Shown here in pieces: positions 42,701-57,700 of a stretch of DNA of 64,000 bases. This stretch comes from Ciona savignyi (Eukaryota > Chordata > Ascidiacea > Phlebobranchia > Cionidae). The stretch's first letter is position 1. Every line of letters starts with the position of its first letter. The notes beneath the pieces are model-generated. The model worked only from the letters and a program-made list of their open reading frames with translations. It made no database searches and was not told where the DNA came from. Position numbers and translations under genes: made by a program. The DNA lies in assembly GCA_000149265.1 (NCBI GenBank), contig CH003179.1:40706-104705 (forward strand), given 5' to 3'.

Positions 42701-45700
42701 TTTAGAATACTTCAATAGTCACACTCCCACAGTTATTACAGTAAGTGCAAAAGATAGCAAACTTGCCCTTTTATTTAAACAAATAATTAAGTTTTATGTA
42801 TTGGAGTAATGTTTGTTAAGTCCCTTGATCAAGCACACAAGCAACTAGTAAGCGGTACGCTTAAAATACTAAATTATATAGGTATAGCCTTTATATACTG
42901 CTAAATTAGTTATGTTAGTCACCAAAAAAAATCAAAATTGGATACAGTTGGATTCTAAAAATTAAGGTTTTTGTCAACAATAAGGTGGTTGATTGGAAGA
43001 TGAAACAATTTATTTAAAAACATTGACTTTAATAACTACATTCAGGTTTGGCTTTGTCCGGCCAAATATAGCTTAGTACCTCAGGATTAAGCCGGTGTCT
43101 AGCTAGTCGGTTGTGTCTTTGGCGAGCACTTAGCAGTCATTGTCTGGACCCAGTGCAAAGAACATTTCAAGCATACATATGTATAAGATTTGCTGGATGA
43201 TGATAATTGTATGCCGTGTAATTACACTCCTTTACATAATCTCAAGCTAAGTTAACCATTGTTCGTATGATAAATTTCAATGTTTTCCAATTCACAAAGA
43301 TAAGGCATAAATATCCATCCCAACTCACATTGTAGTATCTGATCTGGTCCTGGTACTCCGCCAAACTTGGTCCATGGATTTTAAATGCCTGCAACTTTCC
43401 ATCTGCATCTTTCTCCCATATCTCAGAGTAATCTACATCGTTGGTGACTTTCTGCAGAACTTTCCCACATTCTGACTTCAACGTTCCGATAATTGTCGAC
43501 AGCTGACTCATGATTTTCACAATCTCTTTGTTGTCACACAACGCCTAAGCACAAAACATTTGGTTAAATCACATGTAATACAAGAGTGTAGGAGGGTAGT
43601 GCTGGAACCAGGAATATATGGCATAAAAGGTAATTACTTAAGTATCCCCAGTATACTGTAGTTTAGTTAATGGTATAGGCCAATATATCATGAAGCTTTG
43701 GCTAGAATACTCATGTGTGGAATGTGATATGTCACTTATATTTTAAAGCAATTGCAGTGTATTCAGTATTTTATATAACTTTTGATTTTAAAAATGTTGA
43801 TTCTAAAGGACAAAACCAATAAAAATGGTCATAGCTGGATGTAGACCTAGAACCCATCAGTTATAATTGACACCTATTAAGCTTCACCCTATACCCCATC
43901 AATTTCCCATAGTACCGTCGTATATGGTAGTGATATGTACACTTGTAGCTTTAAAGCTGGAAGCCAATGTGACAGTAAGAAGAATTAAAGATTGCAGCGT
44001 TCAAAAACAAATAATGAATACCACAACAGTCCCATTACCCAGGTTTCAAGCTATAAACCTGGGCAATTAGAATGCCATTGATATTACCTTGTTTGAATGC
44101 TTGTGTGGTCCTGGAGAGCTGACCTCTGTCTCTCCTTGCATTTGCTGCTCCAACTCATGCTGGGCATACATGCTGTGTCGCCACTGTGGGATCGCTTTGC
44201 ATGACTGGACAATACTTTGAGATATCTATGGAAAATGTTAAAATAAGGATTTTAAAATCTTCAATTGAAAGTGTTGTGCTCTTATGACAAACCTGCAGAA
44301 TAACTGTTTCCGAAAAATTCACTTTTTCTAATAGGTTTTGAAAATATTAATATAAATAACCAATGAAAATTTATCTACCACCCATCAAACTAATGCATTA
44401 CCCATTAGCACAAATTAGATCTTAAATGTTATATATTCAATTTAAAGTTAGGGAAACTATAGAGAATTTTTCGAAAATGCTTAAAAAATGCATATTATTC
44501 TACAAAAAATCTTAAATAAATCTTTAAAAAAATATTGATAAAACACTGTAACATAATTTAGTACACGATTAATGGCTTTAAAAACAGTTAATTTTTTAAC
44601 AAGACAGGAAGAGAGTTTTAGGGTCATGCATGAAGTTACCAGATGTTTTGATAATGTATCGACGCATAACTTCATGGGTTAGCACATTGCCAAAAGGTTG
44701 TAGATAAAAATTAATAAGTTGCGTTCTTAAGCTAAACACTTACAACACATCACATAGACCCAGTGGATTAGTGGATTGAACAAAAAAACAGCAGGTTTTT
44801 TAATAATAACACACTAAAACAGATCGGGCAAATGTGACATGTACGCCAGGATAAACCTTTCAACAGAATTTCCCCTCAAATCATAACAAACGATACATCC
44901 ATCCAAAAAGCTATGCATGTCTTGGGCAAGGCACTTAACGGACATTGCCTGAACCCACCAGATTGATGGGTCCTTATTAATCAAAGGAACGTGTGAATCA
45001 TACACAACACACTGAAATAGCTCGGGTAACCCAACGGTGGGCTTGAGGTGACCTGACAATTGTCCGTGTGGTATCCACCTTGGTTTTCCCATTCACGGCG
45101 ATTTTCCCATAGGATATTAATCATACACAACACAATCTGTAATTTCTTCCTGACAACTTTTGGCACCAATTACATCACAATGAGCATTATGACCTTGTTA
45201 AGGGATTGTTGTATGACATCGAGACTCGGTTTGATGGCGATGTTGGGAAGAGCAAGGATGATATCAGTCTTCAGGATGGGAGGATGCGGGGTGGATGTTG
45301 ATCCGGAGGAGGAGCCGTAGTCGGTGGATGATGTTTTAACTCTCAGTCGTCTGCGGATGCGATCCAATGACTCCCGCAAACCTGAGAAAGTTTAATGAAA
45401 CCAGAATTTACAAAAATGAAAACTCCACAAAAAAGAAATTTTTACTTATTATTATTTTTGATACTTTTCACTTTAGTAAAGAAAAACTACTTAGAAATGG
45501 AATAAATTAATGAAAACTACAAGTTCTTCAACTAAACAACTGGCAAGGCACTTAGTGGAGATGGTGTAAACACAGTAGATTATTGGGTTGAACTAAAAAA
45601 TATAAGAATGTTTTAATCATATACAACATACTGTTAGTTAAATATGTGCCGTGTAATCGATTTTCAACCATGAGTTCAAGTTTGTTTAACATAATACTAA

Positions 45701-48700
45701 CATGTTTAAATGACTATGATTTGGCTATCTTTTTCTGTTATTACTTTTTAAATAAAATAACATCTTCTTTAACACAAATAAATAACAGAACAGTGACTAA
45801 ACATAAACTAAATTGGAAAGAAAAAGTTGGTTTGTTGGCTGGAATAGACACTCTCCGGTTAACCGACAGTGGGTGGAAAGTGATCTGACAATTGCACATG
45901 TGTTAATCACATTACTTTTCTCATTTATGTGGATAAACATGAATATCCTATCCTATTTATAAAAACTCAGTTTTCTTTTATTTCCCATGATATAATAGCT
46001 GAATCTTTTCCTATTTAAGATATTCAATAGGTTCCATGTGTCCACCTACATTTGATTAGAGCATCTGTATTCTTCTGGCAGAACAGATGGATCGTATTAA
46101 AGTAGACGCAACTCAAGCATTCCTGACAGCGCTGGCCTTTCAACTTAGCTTCATGGTGAGTGCAGCAGTATGGCTCCTATTCCAATGTATGGAGAATTTT
46201 AAGGTTTAAGCCACCATTGCCATTAAACTGTGCTGTTACAAGGCACTTACAAGTGGATTTTGATTAAGTTTAATATAGTTAAAATGTGGTTTGAATTATT
46301 CCTCAATCCAGTTGTTCAAATATTGCTAAAATATCAAATCTAGTTAACATCCTTGTTTAGTTTCAGGAATATATTTAATATATTTAATAGCTATATTTAA
46401 TAGAGTATATTTAATGGAAAAACTCCAGAAATCTGGCACCGGAAATTCAGTACTTTGCCAAAATATTTTTATTTAATAACTATTTGTTACCAGATCAAAA
46501 AAAGTATAAAAACCAAACCGAGTCTAACCCACCATTAGTACGTTTCTGTCAGATGGTTTGAGTTTGCTCTTCAAGATATCAATGAGTTCATCAACGCATT
46601 GTTCATTAACGGATGTGAGACGAGTGAGATTCTCACTTGCCTTCGAACATGTATCATCAGTCAGCTCAATGAACCTGGTGGATTGGTCAGTATGAATATT
46701 CTGATTCTTTGTGAGTTCAGAAACTTTTCTGATTATATTATAGTATAGGATATTCATGTTTATCCCTGTGAATGTAAAAACCAAGGGAGTTAACACACAG
46801 AAATCGTCAGATCACCTCGCGCCCACCGTCCGGTTACCGGAGCTATTGCATTGTGTTGTGTATGACACACATGTTCCTTCAACTTGGTAGAACCCATTAA
46901 TCGGGCACCGCACTAAATCACCAGACTAACCGTTGGACATAAAAATCAGATAGGATACGATATACATGTTTAGGTTTATAATCAATCAACCTTATAACGA
47001 GTAAATCAATAAACCTTATAACATGTTTTAAAATTATGTTCATGTATGACATGTTTTATTATTTTTTTTGTTCATTTTATTTTAGTGAATGGAAGAACGT
47101 AAAATATTTATGGTGATATCCTGTTCATAATAAAACATAAAGGGCATTATTACACTGGCAATCAGCATAACTCAGCATGTTTTGATCCAAAAACCTTTTA
47201 ACTGTTGTATTACTGACAGGGCTATGGACCAGAATTAAAAGGGAAGAAAGAGCCTTGGAATCTGATATCTACTAGTGACTAGTAAATTGCTTTGGGCAGG
47301 ATAGGATATTCATGTTTTACCATCATAAATATAAAACCATGGTTTTTCCCAAAATTTCCATAGATATCATATACTCACTCGTCAATATGCAGAGGATCTC
47401 CTTCAGGTATCACCACTAGGGGTGTCCCAATAATCTCCTCCAAAATTGTGTTTATTCGGCACTCGATGGTGTCAGAGAGCTGTTTGACGAAGATTCTAAA
47501 ATCTTCCAAACTTTCCTTCACCGCAGCAATAACTGGAATATTGATATTATATATTTTTTTTGGAATACTTTTTAAAATATTCATAAAATAACTTTCATAC
47601 CACAGAAAGCTTGGTAATTTGTCTAAAATTACCTCTTGTAATGGAAATTTAATGTAAATGCAGTTTGTACTATGTTATAAAGAAATATTTTTGTTCACAA
47701 ACTATATCAGTATCATGATTTAAATTGAGCATAACCATGATCATAGTTTATTTAGAAAAATTTCAAGATTGCAAATGTCAAACGAATGACAACTACATAA
47801 GAACGCAAGAAAGTTTATTCTAGGTTACTGTGTTTTTTCGCATAAATAATCGTTCTTAATAATGTTGCTTAAATGCATCAAATATATTTATTGATATCTA
47901 GTTAACTCGGTCACTTAAACATTGATCGCCAGCGGAAAGTGGTTGGATTGAAAGCACCTGCTGCCTAAGGAATTTAACAGCTGACCTAGCCTAAACCCAG
48001 TGGAATATTAAGTTATCCTAACACAGTAAAAATTATTGGGTTTTAAAACAGTATAAACGTCTTTATCATAAACTTCACAATGCCAATTTAAAATCGGACT
48101 TCCCACCAACTTACATTTCGCAATGTTCAGTGAGCACCAGTTGATCCGGGTCAACCCTGGGAGGAAGACTTCGTCGAGTTGCGCAACGTGGTTGGATGAC
48201 GCGTGGGATAATATGGGGGGAATCCCCTTGATTATTTCTTTGTGCTCCTTGAGTAGGTCGGATAGCCTGGATGGTAAAGATCCAGGTCACCGACACGCTC
48301 GTGTACCGTCCGAAACGCCACAGACACAACACAAACATGGACCTAATTGAACTTCTGGAGAAAGAAGAGAACGAAGTCTCTCCAGCCGCCCATTACGCTG
48401 CAGGTTTGTTTTTTTCGTCCGACAGATAAGTCGTCGCATTACCAGAGATATTGCAGTGTATTGTGTATGATTCGCACGCTTCTTTAATTTGTTAGAACCC
48501 ATTAATCCGCTGGGTTCAGGCAAAGTGCCTTGCCCAAGGACACAATCGACTAGCTAGCGACCAGTTTCGAACCCTCAACATTTGGACTGAAAGGTGACAC
48601 ACTTAACCAACAAACTAATCTGTCGGACAAATGTGGTGTTTGACCATTCTACAATTCTTGTTTTTATGGTAGGATATTGATGTTTATCCCTATAAATAGA

Positions 48701-51700
48701 AAACTATGGAGGAGTCATCACAAAGAAAATCATCTGATTATTATCTTGTGCATACAATGGGGTGGAGCTATTGCCTGTTGTATATGATTTAAAAGTTTCT
48801 TCTGTTTTAGTTTAACCCATTAAGCCGCTGGTTAGTGCTTAATGACACGACTGACTTGACGGATATTGCCTGAACCCAGCGGCTTAATGATGGTGGGTGC
48901 AAGGTGATCTGATGATTGCCTGTGTATTAAACCCCTTGGTGTTCCCATTCACGGGGATAAACATGATTATCCTATTCTATCCAATATAGTAACAAAGTAC
49001 ACCAATGGACTTACAGTACACAAAGAAAAAGACTTACGTATCTGCATGGAACCTAAGTTTTGCCGCATCCACGGTCAACAACTTCATTGCAGTGTCCGGC
49101 ACATCTAACTTTAGTGCCACCATGTGACGACTTTCACACAACAGCTCGTGCACTTTGGGGTCAAAGTTCACGTAAAGGTCACGGGTGTCGGGGTGACGGA
49201 CCAATATGGAGGCACGAAGTCCGTGCATGATATTCTCCACTCCTCTGTACCACGCTCGGTGGAATAGTATCTGTGATAATGGCCATTGTTAAAATGTAAT
49301 ATTGGCCGTTGTTAAAATGTAATATTGGCCGTTGTTAAAATGTAATATTGGCCGTTGTTAAAATGTAATATTGGCCGTTGTTAAAATGTAATATTGGCCG
49401 TTGTTAAAATGTAATATTGGCCGTTGTTGAAATGTAATATTGGCCGTTGTTGAAATGTAATATTGGCCGTTGTTGAAATGTAATATTGGCCGTTGTTGAA
49501 ATGTAATATTGGCCGTTGTTAAAATGTAATATTGGCCGTTGTTAAACTGTAATATTGGCCGTTGTTAAAATGTAATATTGGCCGTTGTTAAAATGTAATA
49601 TTGGCCGTTGTTAAAATGTAATATTGGGAACATTTGGGTGGTCAAGTGCTTTATGTTACCGATTCATATACCAATCTTTATATACAAAAAAGGTCTTAGT
49701 GACGAGCCCATCATGGGTTTGAAACTTCAAAAAAAATTAAAAGCCCAGTAAAAATGTAAGAATTGCAAATGTTAGTACAAATTAAACAGAATTTTTTACC
49801 TTTTTGTTTTGTCATTTTTATTAACAATACACAACATTGCTGCTATTGTTTAACCTATCCTACCTATTTAACTAATAATGCATGTAGGATAACCTGTGTA
49901 TGCATGTGTGTGAGATCATTGCATTTTGACAGCGCTGTGCTATTGTTAGATTTTTTTCCAAAAATCATTTTAAATGAAGATAAGTAATCCAGTAACATGA
50001 CTATAGGCACAATATAACGTTGTCCAATAAAAATGGTATAAATTTAAAAGACCTGTCTTATTGGTTTTTGAAAGACATCTCATGTTCTATTAATCGGTGG
50101 TAAACAAATTGCACTCATATTATTTTATCTGTGTTAATTTATTTTAGTTACCGGATTTATCATCTGTAAAATTATGTAAACATAGAAACCTCATATTCTG
50201 TTAGCGCTGCTGCCACTTTATTGTAATTCCGCACAACTTTTCGCGCTTCAGTGGTTTTAATTAGATCTTTGTTCCGTGCGAGTGCTAACATAGAAATCTC
50301 AAGATGAGTGTAAAGTTGACGAGACCATAAGATCCGACCGGAAATCTGAAACGGAATTAATTAATTTGAATCTGATCGAAATTGGTAACTTTTAAACAGT
50401 ATGATATGACATTATATTAATGTTTATCACTGTGAATGGGAAAACCAGGGAGGTTAACTGGTTTTGCGCCCACCGCCCAGTTACCAGACCTATTGCAGTG
50501 TGTTGTGTATGATTCACATGTTCCTTTTATTTAATATAACCCATTAATATACAGGGGTGTACTATAAGTGTGTACTATAAGTGCCTTGGCCAAGATCATA
50601 ATGACAAAATCCTTCAATGTGGATTTTCCCACCAGTCAGGACATAAGTCACATCCTAAGATTATGAGGATAGTACAACTGACGTTATAACTAGTGGTCGG
50701 AAAATGCAAGTGCATTATGACATGGCAATTGTTAGTTTACAGAGTCTGCTTTATACCTTCCCCAAGAACTGGACTAACTAGCTAGAATAACAATTTTTAA
50801 TTGACATTTCATAAAATATCGCAAGTTATGCCTAAACTAATTTATTATAGTTTGGCGGGTGTTCCCGAATAGCCTTTTATTACAAGAGTATTTATTAAAT
50901 ATTACAATACAGTAATTGAGTATAAGCTGAATGTAAGGGAATGAATAAAAAAAACTCTTGAGAGCTGACAGGGCAAACTCAGGACCAACCTAATACTGCT
51001 TGCTCAGTTTAGTCGGTTAATGCGTTAGTCGGTCAGCATAAGGGATGCAGGTTCGAAATTGGTTGCTCGCTAGTCGGTTGTGTCCTTGGGTAAGGCACTT
51101 AACGGACATTTCCTGAACGCAGTGGAGTGGATTAATGGGTTTTACTAAATTAAAGAAACGTGGCTATCATATACAACCCAATGCAAAAGCTTCAGTAACC
51201 CGACGGTGGACGTGAGGTAAAGTGACAATTGCCTGTGTGTTAACCACCCTGGTTTTCCCATTCACGGGGATAAACATGAATATCCTATCCCTACTCACTG
51301 GAGGCATGTTCCTGGCTATTGGAGGATCCTCTTTTTGCTTCTGATAAACCTTTTTCATCACTTCAACTTCCTTTCCAAACTGGAGCAAAATCTTCATGTA
51401 TTTCTCCCACAAATCCAATTCAATACCCTTGATCTGGCCAAACTTTTCCAGTGTTGCCACAGCTTGTGATGGCTGGGTGAAATAGAGTTCATTTGCAGAA
51501 GTAAAAAATGTATTGGTCAACACTATTTTGTAGAATCTGTCAAAACGACTAAAAGTACATTATATTATTGTATATTTGTAACTCCATCTTATATTACAAA
51601 ATGCAATACCTTTAGAAACACAACTATGGAAGCCATAATAATATAATTTGCCGAGGTATACAACCCCTTCAACAACTGGGAAAATAAGTATCCGAGGTCG

Positions 51701-54700
51701 GCAATCCCTGGCATGTGTGCCACCATGGCACGTCCCGTGACAAAACCTATACTATAACCATGTGAAAACTCATATTCGAGTAGTTGGCTATACAAACCGT
51801 ACATAATAATGGTTGGCACGAGAAATTACTTTCATAATGATATTATTCATAAACTGACACATTGTATTCAAAAGGTTGCCGACCCCTGATTTATATTATA
51901 CCAGGTTTGGATTTCCACAACCTTAGGTTGGTGCACAAATCTACTACAGATAAACAGGAATTGTTCATATTACCGGTAGAACCCTCGAGAAGCACTGCTC
52001 CACCAGGCCCTGTATGCCTTCCCTTATGCTTGATACTTGCATCATGAAATCATCATAATCATCACGGAACTCACGACAGCGGTGATTGAGATGATCGTAC
52101 GTTCGTTTCTTCACAGTGGCAACAATCGCTTTGTACTTGGCGACGTAACTTTCCATTCCCTGGGTTGGTTTTATTCACAAGCGGTTATTTGAATGATAGC
52201 TAGTTTGATTGACAGGTGATTTATTTAACGAGTGGTTTGATTGACAGGTCGTTTGATTGACAGGTGATTTATTTAACGAGTGGTTTGATTGACAGGTCGT
52301 TTGATTGACAGGTAGTTTGATTGACAGGTGGTTTGATTGACAGGTGGTTTGATTGACAGGTGGTTTGATTGACAGGTGGTTTGATTGACAGGTGGTTTGA
52401 TTGACATGTGGTTTAATTGACAAGTGGTTTGATTGACAGGTGGTGGATTGACAGGTGGTTTGATTGACATGTGGTTGATTGACAGGTGGTTTGATTGACA
52501 TGTGGTTGATTGACAGGTGGTTTGATTGACAGGTGGTTTAATTGCAGGTGGTTTGATTGACAGGTAGTTGATTGACATATGGTTTGATGGACAGGTGGTA
52601 TGATTGGCAGGTGGTTTGATTGATAAGTAGTTTGATTAACAGGTGGTTGATTGACAGGTGGTTTGATTGCAGGTGGTGTGATTATTAGGTGGTTTTATTA
52701 ACAGATAGTGTGGTTATGAGGTAGTTAGACATGGTTAGAATGAGGGCTAAATTAACACTTAGCATAATTTACAGGTGCTTTTCATTAAAAGCAATATTTT
52801 TAATTAAGAAGTGGTTAGGATAACAGTTATGTGCAGGTGGTTTGATTCTTATCTGTTTTGGCTGTTCAGGAAGTTTTTTGTTGATAGTTGGTATAGGATA
52901 TTCATATTTATCCCTGGGGCTTTAAGACAAGGGAAAACCCTAGATTACCTTGTGCCCACCACCGGGTTACCAGAGCTATTGCAGTGTGTTGTATATGATT
53001 CATAAGTTTTTTAATTTAGTAGAAACCAATATCAAGGAACAGTAAAAATAACATTGAGTGGATTTATGAAAGACGTTATCCCAGGAGAGGTATAATTATT
53101 CAGGGTCATTTTCAAGGGACTAATTGTTCGAAGGGTAACTATGCAAAAAAGTTGAACTTGGGACAACAGTTTTTAAAAATCCACTGAAGTTGTATTATTA
53201 AGTGGCAGTTAGCCAAAAATGTCATTATCGATACAACAGTACATTATGATCACTAAAATACCTGAAGTCTTATGTCAGGAAGACACGACAGCTTTTCCAA
53301 AGTAACCGCCATTTCTCTTATTTGATGCAATCTTGCACAGAATGTATCAAACCTATGGAGATGATGTTTATTTGTATTTAATCAAATGGATGGTTAATTC
53401 AGTATGTTAGGTATTCTTATGGGTGGTGAAATCAATTTTAAAGAATTAATTATAAATGTTGGATAATGGGTAACAGAAATCTGTGTGTTAACGAATCAAC
53501 ACTGTTATCTTTAGATAACTTGTGCTAATGTTCCAGTTTCTGAAGCTATTACAGTACGTCGTGAATTGGTTCGAATTCTTGTACAACCCACCAGAATTCA
53601 CTGAGTTGAAAGACAAAGTACCATGGTCACCAATAAACACATGTCGCACCCAAGGTATTGTCTTGTCTGACTGTTTAGCTCAAAGTGTTACTGCGTCGCC
53701 TTTCAATCGAAGAGTTGGATGATTGAAACTGGTCGCTAGCTAGTCGGTAAAGTGTCCTTGGGCAAGGCACTTTACGGACATTGCCTGAACCTAGTGGAAT
53801 AATGAGTTCTACTAAATTGAAGGATGTCTAAATCATACACACCACACTGTAACAGCTCAGGTAACCCGACGGTGGGCGCAAGGTAATTGCCCGTGTATTA
53901 ACCCCCTTGGTTTTTGTTAACCCCCTTGGTTTCCATTCATTTCGTAAAACATGTATATTCTATCCCTATTAGCAATTGGCTGGCTTTGAACACACAACCA
54001 TCCGACTGGCAACAATGATGCCACCGACACACACAAATAGAAAAAAGTGACTTCTGCATTGCAAGATTTTATATAATGCAAAACACATATGGCAAAGAAA
54101 CTAAAGAAAATATTTTCCATCTTATCAATATGGTAAGCGATGTAGGAAATAATTATTTATAAGAAATATATTGTAAAACTTTAAAAACTAACACTAACCT
54201 TCCAAAGATGTAATTTTCGCTGAATTCAAACTGTGGTTCATTTGGATTCTCCCTCAATTTTTCCTTTGTGAGTTGAAACCTCTTCTGATATGCTTCATTG
54301 AGTTTCAAACAATCATCTATTCTAGAAATCAATTCCTCTCTAGAAAATTATTAAAATTTTTAGGAAAATTGTTTTGAAAAAATAATCTTCCATGAATTGG
54401 TTAAAAGGCTACATATAGATAATTTTGCGTTTTTTTTTTTCTAAAATATCTTACTTTGGTTTTCATCTTTAGTCCAAATCAATATAATAAGTTTTAAATT
54501 GTTGGTGATCAGTAAAAAGGTTATAGAAATTAAAACCAGTTTCTGTCTAGTCAGTTGTGTCATAAACTTAAAGAATATTGCCGAAACTTAGTGGATTATT
54601 AGGTTATACTGAAACAGTAGCAACATCTCAATTATATACAACACAATATTTTAGAAACTGGACTATGAAGATTGGGTAATCCAACGATAACCGTCTTTCA

Positions 54701-57700
54701 ATCATTGTAGATTTCCCCATTAGCCAAGATAAAAATAACACATCCATCAAGATTTTTGCACTAGGCATTAAAATTACCTTGGATGGTCCCAAATCTTGCT
54801 TACATCGCGATACATGTAGACTTTGGCAGATGAGACCATTTGGTTGGTTATCTTCACAAAAAGTGAGGTCATTCTTTCTGATGTGTTGTAGAATTGTGAC
54901 ACGCTGTATATCATTCTCACCGTGTTCAGGAGATTTGGTATGTGCTCTATGGTGGGAATGATGCAATAATACATGATGAAATATAAGGTAGGATATTTAA
55001 GTTTACTCCCTTGGTAAAACCAAAACCAAGGGGGTTAACACATACCTCGCGCCCACTGTCTGGTTACCAGAGCTATTACAGTGTGTTGTGTTTGATTCAC
55101 ATGTTCCTTCAATTTAGCAGAACCCATTATTTGCCGGATTCAGGCAACTTTCGTTAAGTGCCTTGCCCAAAGACAAAACCGGCCAGCTAACGACCAGTTT
55201 CGAATATGCAACCCTTTGGTTGAAAACCGATGCACTAATTCACCATGTGATACCGGTTATTATCCCTTGGGATGGGAAACGTAGACAGCATAATAACACA
55301 GGTTTTGTACCAAGTGCTAACAAGTCACAGTATATTAGTATCAGAATTTACTAGTTTTAGTTTTTTCGTGTAATCCACGTGTTCAGGCCGCAGCTGTTAC
55401 TTTCTGCTTCCCACTACAAAATTAACTTGCTTGAGGCTGCTTTCCAACCCACAACCTTTTGGTTAATAGACCATTGTGCATGATAAAATAAAACTATTCA
55501 TCACAATCCCCAAGGTAAAATTTATCATTCGTGTACAACATACTGCAATAGCTTTATCAACCCAAATCTAAGCACAAGATTTTCGAGCTTTTACAACCAA
55601 GCTGCATGATGTATATTCTAACAAATATCTGTATTTTAATGCCAACCCCGGATAAACTAGAATCCTCAATATGAAGTTACCGATCAAACTGCTGGGAGCA
55701 CACTTCACCAGCGGGCCGAAGAACTTATCAAGGGTGTAGAGGTAACGCACATTGTCCTTCGCCTCATTAGTAGCATCCGTGATCAGTGAGTCCTGTTTGT
55801 ATCAAAAAATTCCTTAAAAACTGTGGTAATTACAGAAAGAATAATCAAACTTCTTGCATATTTATAATTTATACCATTGGAAGGCAAAATGTGGGAGAGT
55901 TATCACGCCAGCAGTAGTCAGATAACCTCATGCTTATAATCAGTTTACCAGAGATTTTCAGATCGTGTTCACAGTCAGTTTACCCAAGCCTATGTAGTGT
56001 GTTAAATATCATTGAAACATTATTTTAAGTTAAGTTTAACCCATCTATCCACTTGATTAAGCTTTCAATTATTGCTTTGCCACACGATAGAGAGAGATTA
56101 GCTTTTATCTACCAGCCTTTCATCTAACAATATTACGAACAGTCATGAGGCCAAATATTTAAATTTTATACGAATTATACATAAAATGGGCCAAACATTT
56201 AATTCTTATACAAAATATACATAAAATTAAGCCAAACAACTAATTCTTATACAAAATACGAATTAAATTTAGCCAAACATTTAATTCTTATACGAAATAC
56301 ACATAAAATTCAGCCAAACAACTAATTATTATACAAAATATACATAAAATTAAGCCAAACAACTAATTCTTATACGAAATATACATAAAATTAATCCAAA
56401 CATTTAATTCATATAAAAAATATACATAAAATTAAGCCAAACAACTAATTCTCATACGAAATATACATAAAATTAAGCCAAACAACTAATTCTCATACGA
56501 AATATACATAAAATGGGGCCAAATTACTAATTCTTATAAGAATTATACATAAAAAACGATCTTAGGGCAATCTTCGCTGGCATGAAACTTAGTCATTAAA
56601 AAATTAATAATATCGATTACAACGAAAAATTTCTCCACCATTTCTCTCCACTTCTTGATTGCTTTTGACTTAAGTGCGTGGAGGGCAGCTGTAATCGCTC
56701 TAACCCGGGGTTTACGGATCTCGGAGAGGAGACAATCGAATCGGGCTGTTCGTCTCTTCCAGTGGTCCAGCTCAGCTGACGGACCGATATCGTCCGCCTC
56801 GCATTGGATTTGTTCGCTCACAACCAATATCTGTGAAAGGAGGTGGGAATGTTACAATTGAAAATTATATTTTTTATATTTAATTATCTTATTTATTTTT
56901 TAATTTAATTTTTTTTATGTGTGGGAAAAGAAAAAATATACTATCCTATTTTATGATGAAGACAAACTACATTGATTTTTTCCCCAATTAATCCACTGGG
57001 TTCTTTTAATGACTGCTGATCAAGAACTTCTTTCATCGTAAAATGTTCTACCAACCTGGTCAATTTCTTTTGTCCAAATATCTAATTGTCGCTCTAGATT
57101 CTCAATAACTGTCGGGTCTGATCCTGAAATAGAGTTTGTTTCAAAATGTCCCAAGGACTATATGCTGATCGGTGATTTCACTTACCGACTTTACTTTATA
57201 AAACAGACATGGGCAAACTACAGCCCGCCGGGTCTTTTATTCTGGCCAGCCGAAAGATATCAACATTGCAAGAGTAAATTAGGATGTCACATATATATTT
57301 GTGTGACGCTTGACGCAACAGTGCTTTCTGGTTTTAACCAGTAATTTATCGTATTTCGTAGTTTAATGTTTTATCAACAATGACAAACTAAATCATATAG
57401 CCCACCAGTCTAGTAATAAAATAATTTTGGCCCTTGATTCATGTGTGCACCCCTGTTATAAAGTCACATCATTAAGTTAAATGTTCGAGCATGTTGTTAA
57501 AGTTAAACTTTGGGTTACACAATTTTTAATTATTTTTGTTTTATTACACAGCTGGTATTATTGGGTTTTTACATATTTATTTTTACCAATAAAACTGACT
57601 CATATTAAAAAAAATAGTTCAATCATGTTGATTTAAATATTTCTTTATCTTGCATACTTTTATTATAGCTACACATTAGGTTTGGCAGCCACCTCTGGCT

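Noticed and set aside
49277-49628. CRISPR-like regular repeats
   Set aside because: Units are contiguous with no spacers, in an intron of an animal gene: a minisatellite.
52175-52578. Two overlapping minus-strand frames of 101-108 codons (NQTTCQS-like repeats)
   Set aside because: They arise from the 16-bp minisatellite, which has no stop in several frames; no start context, splice logic or homology.
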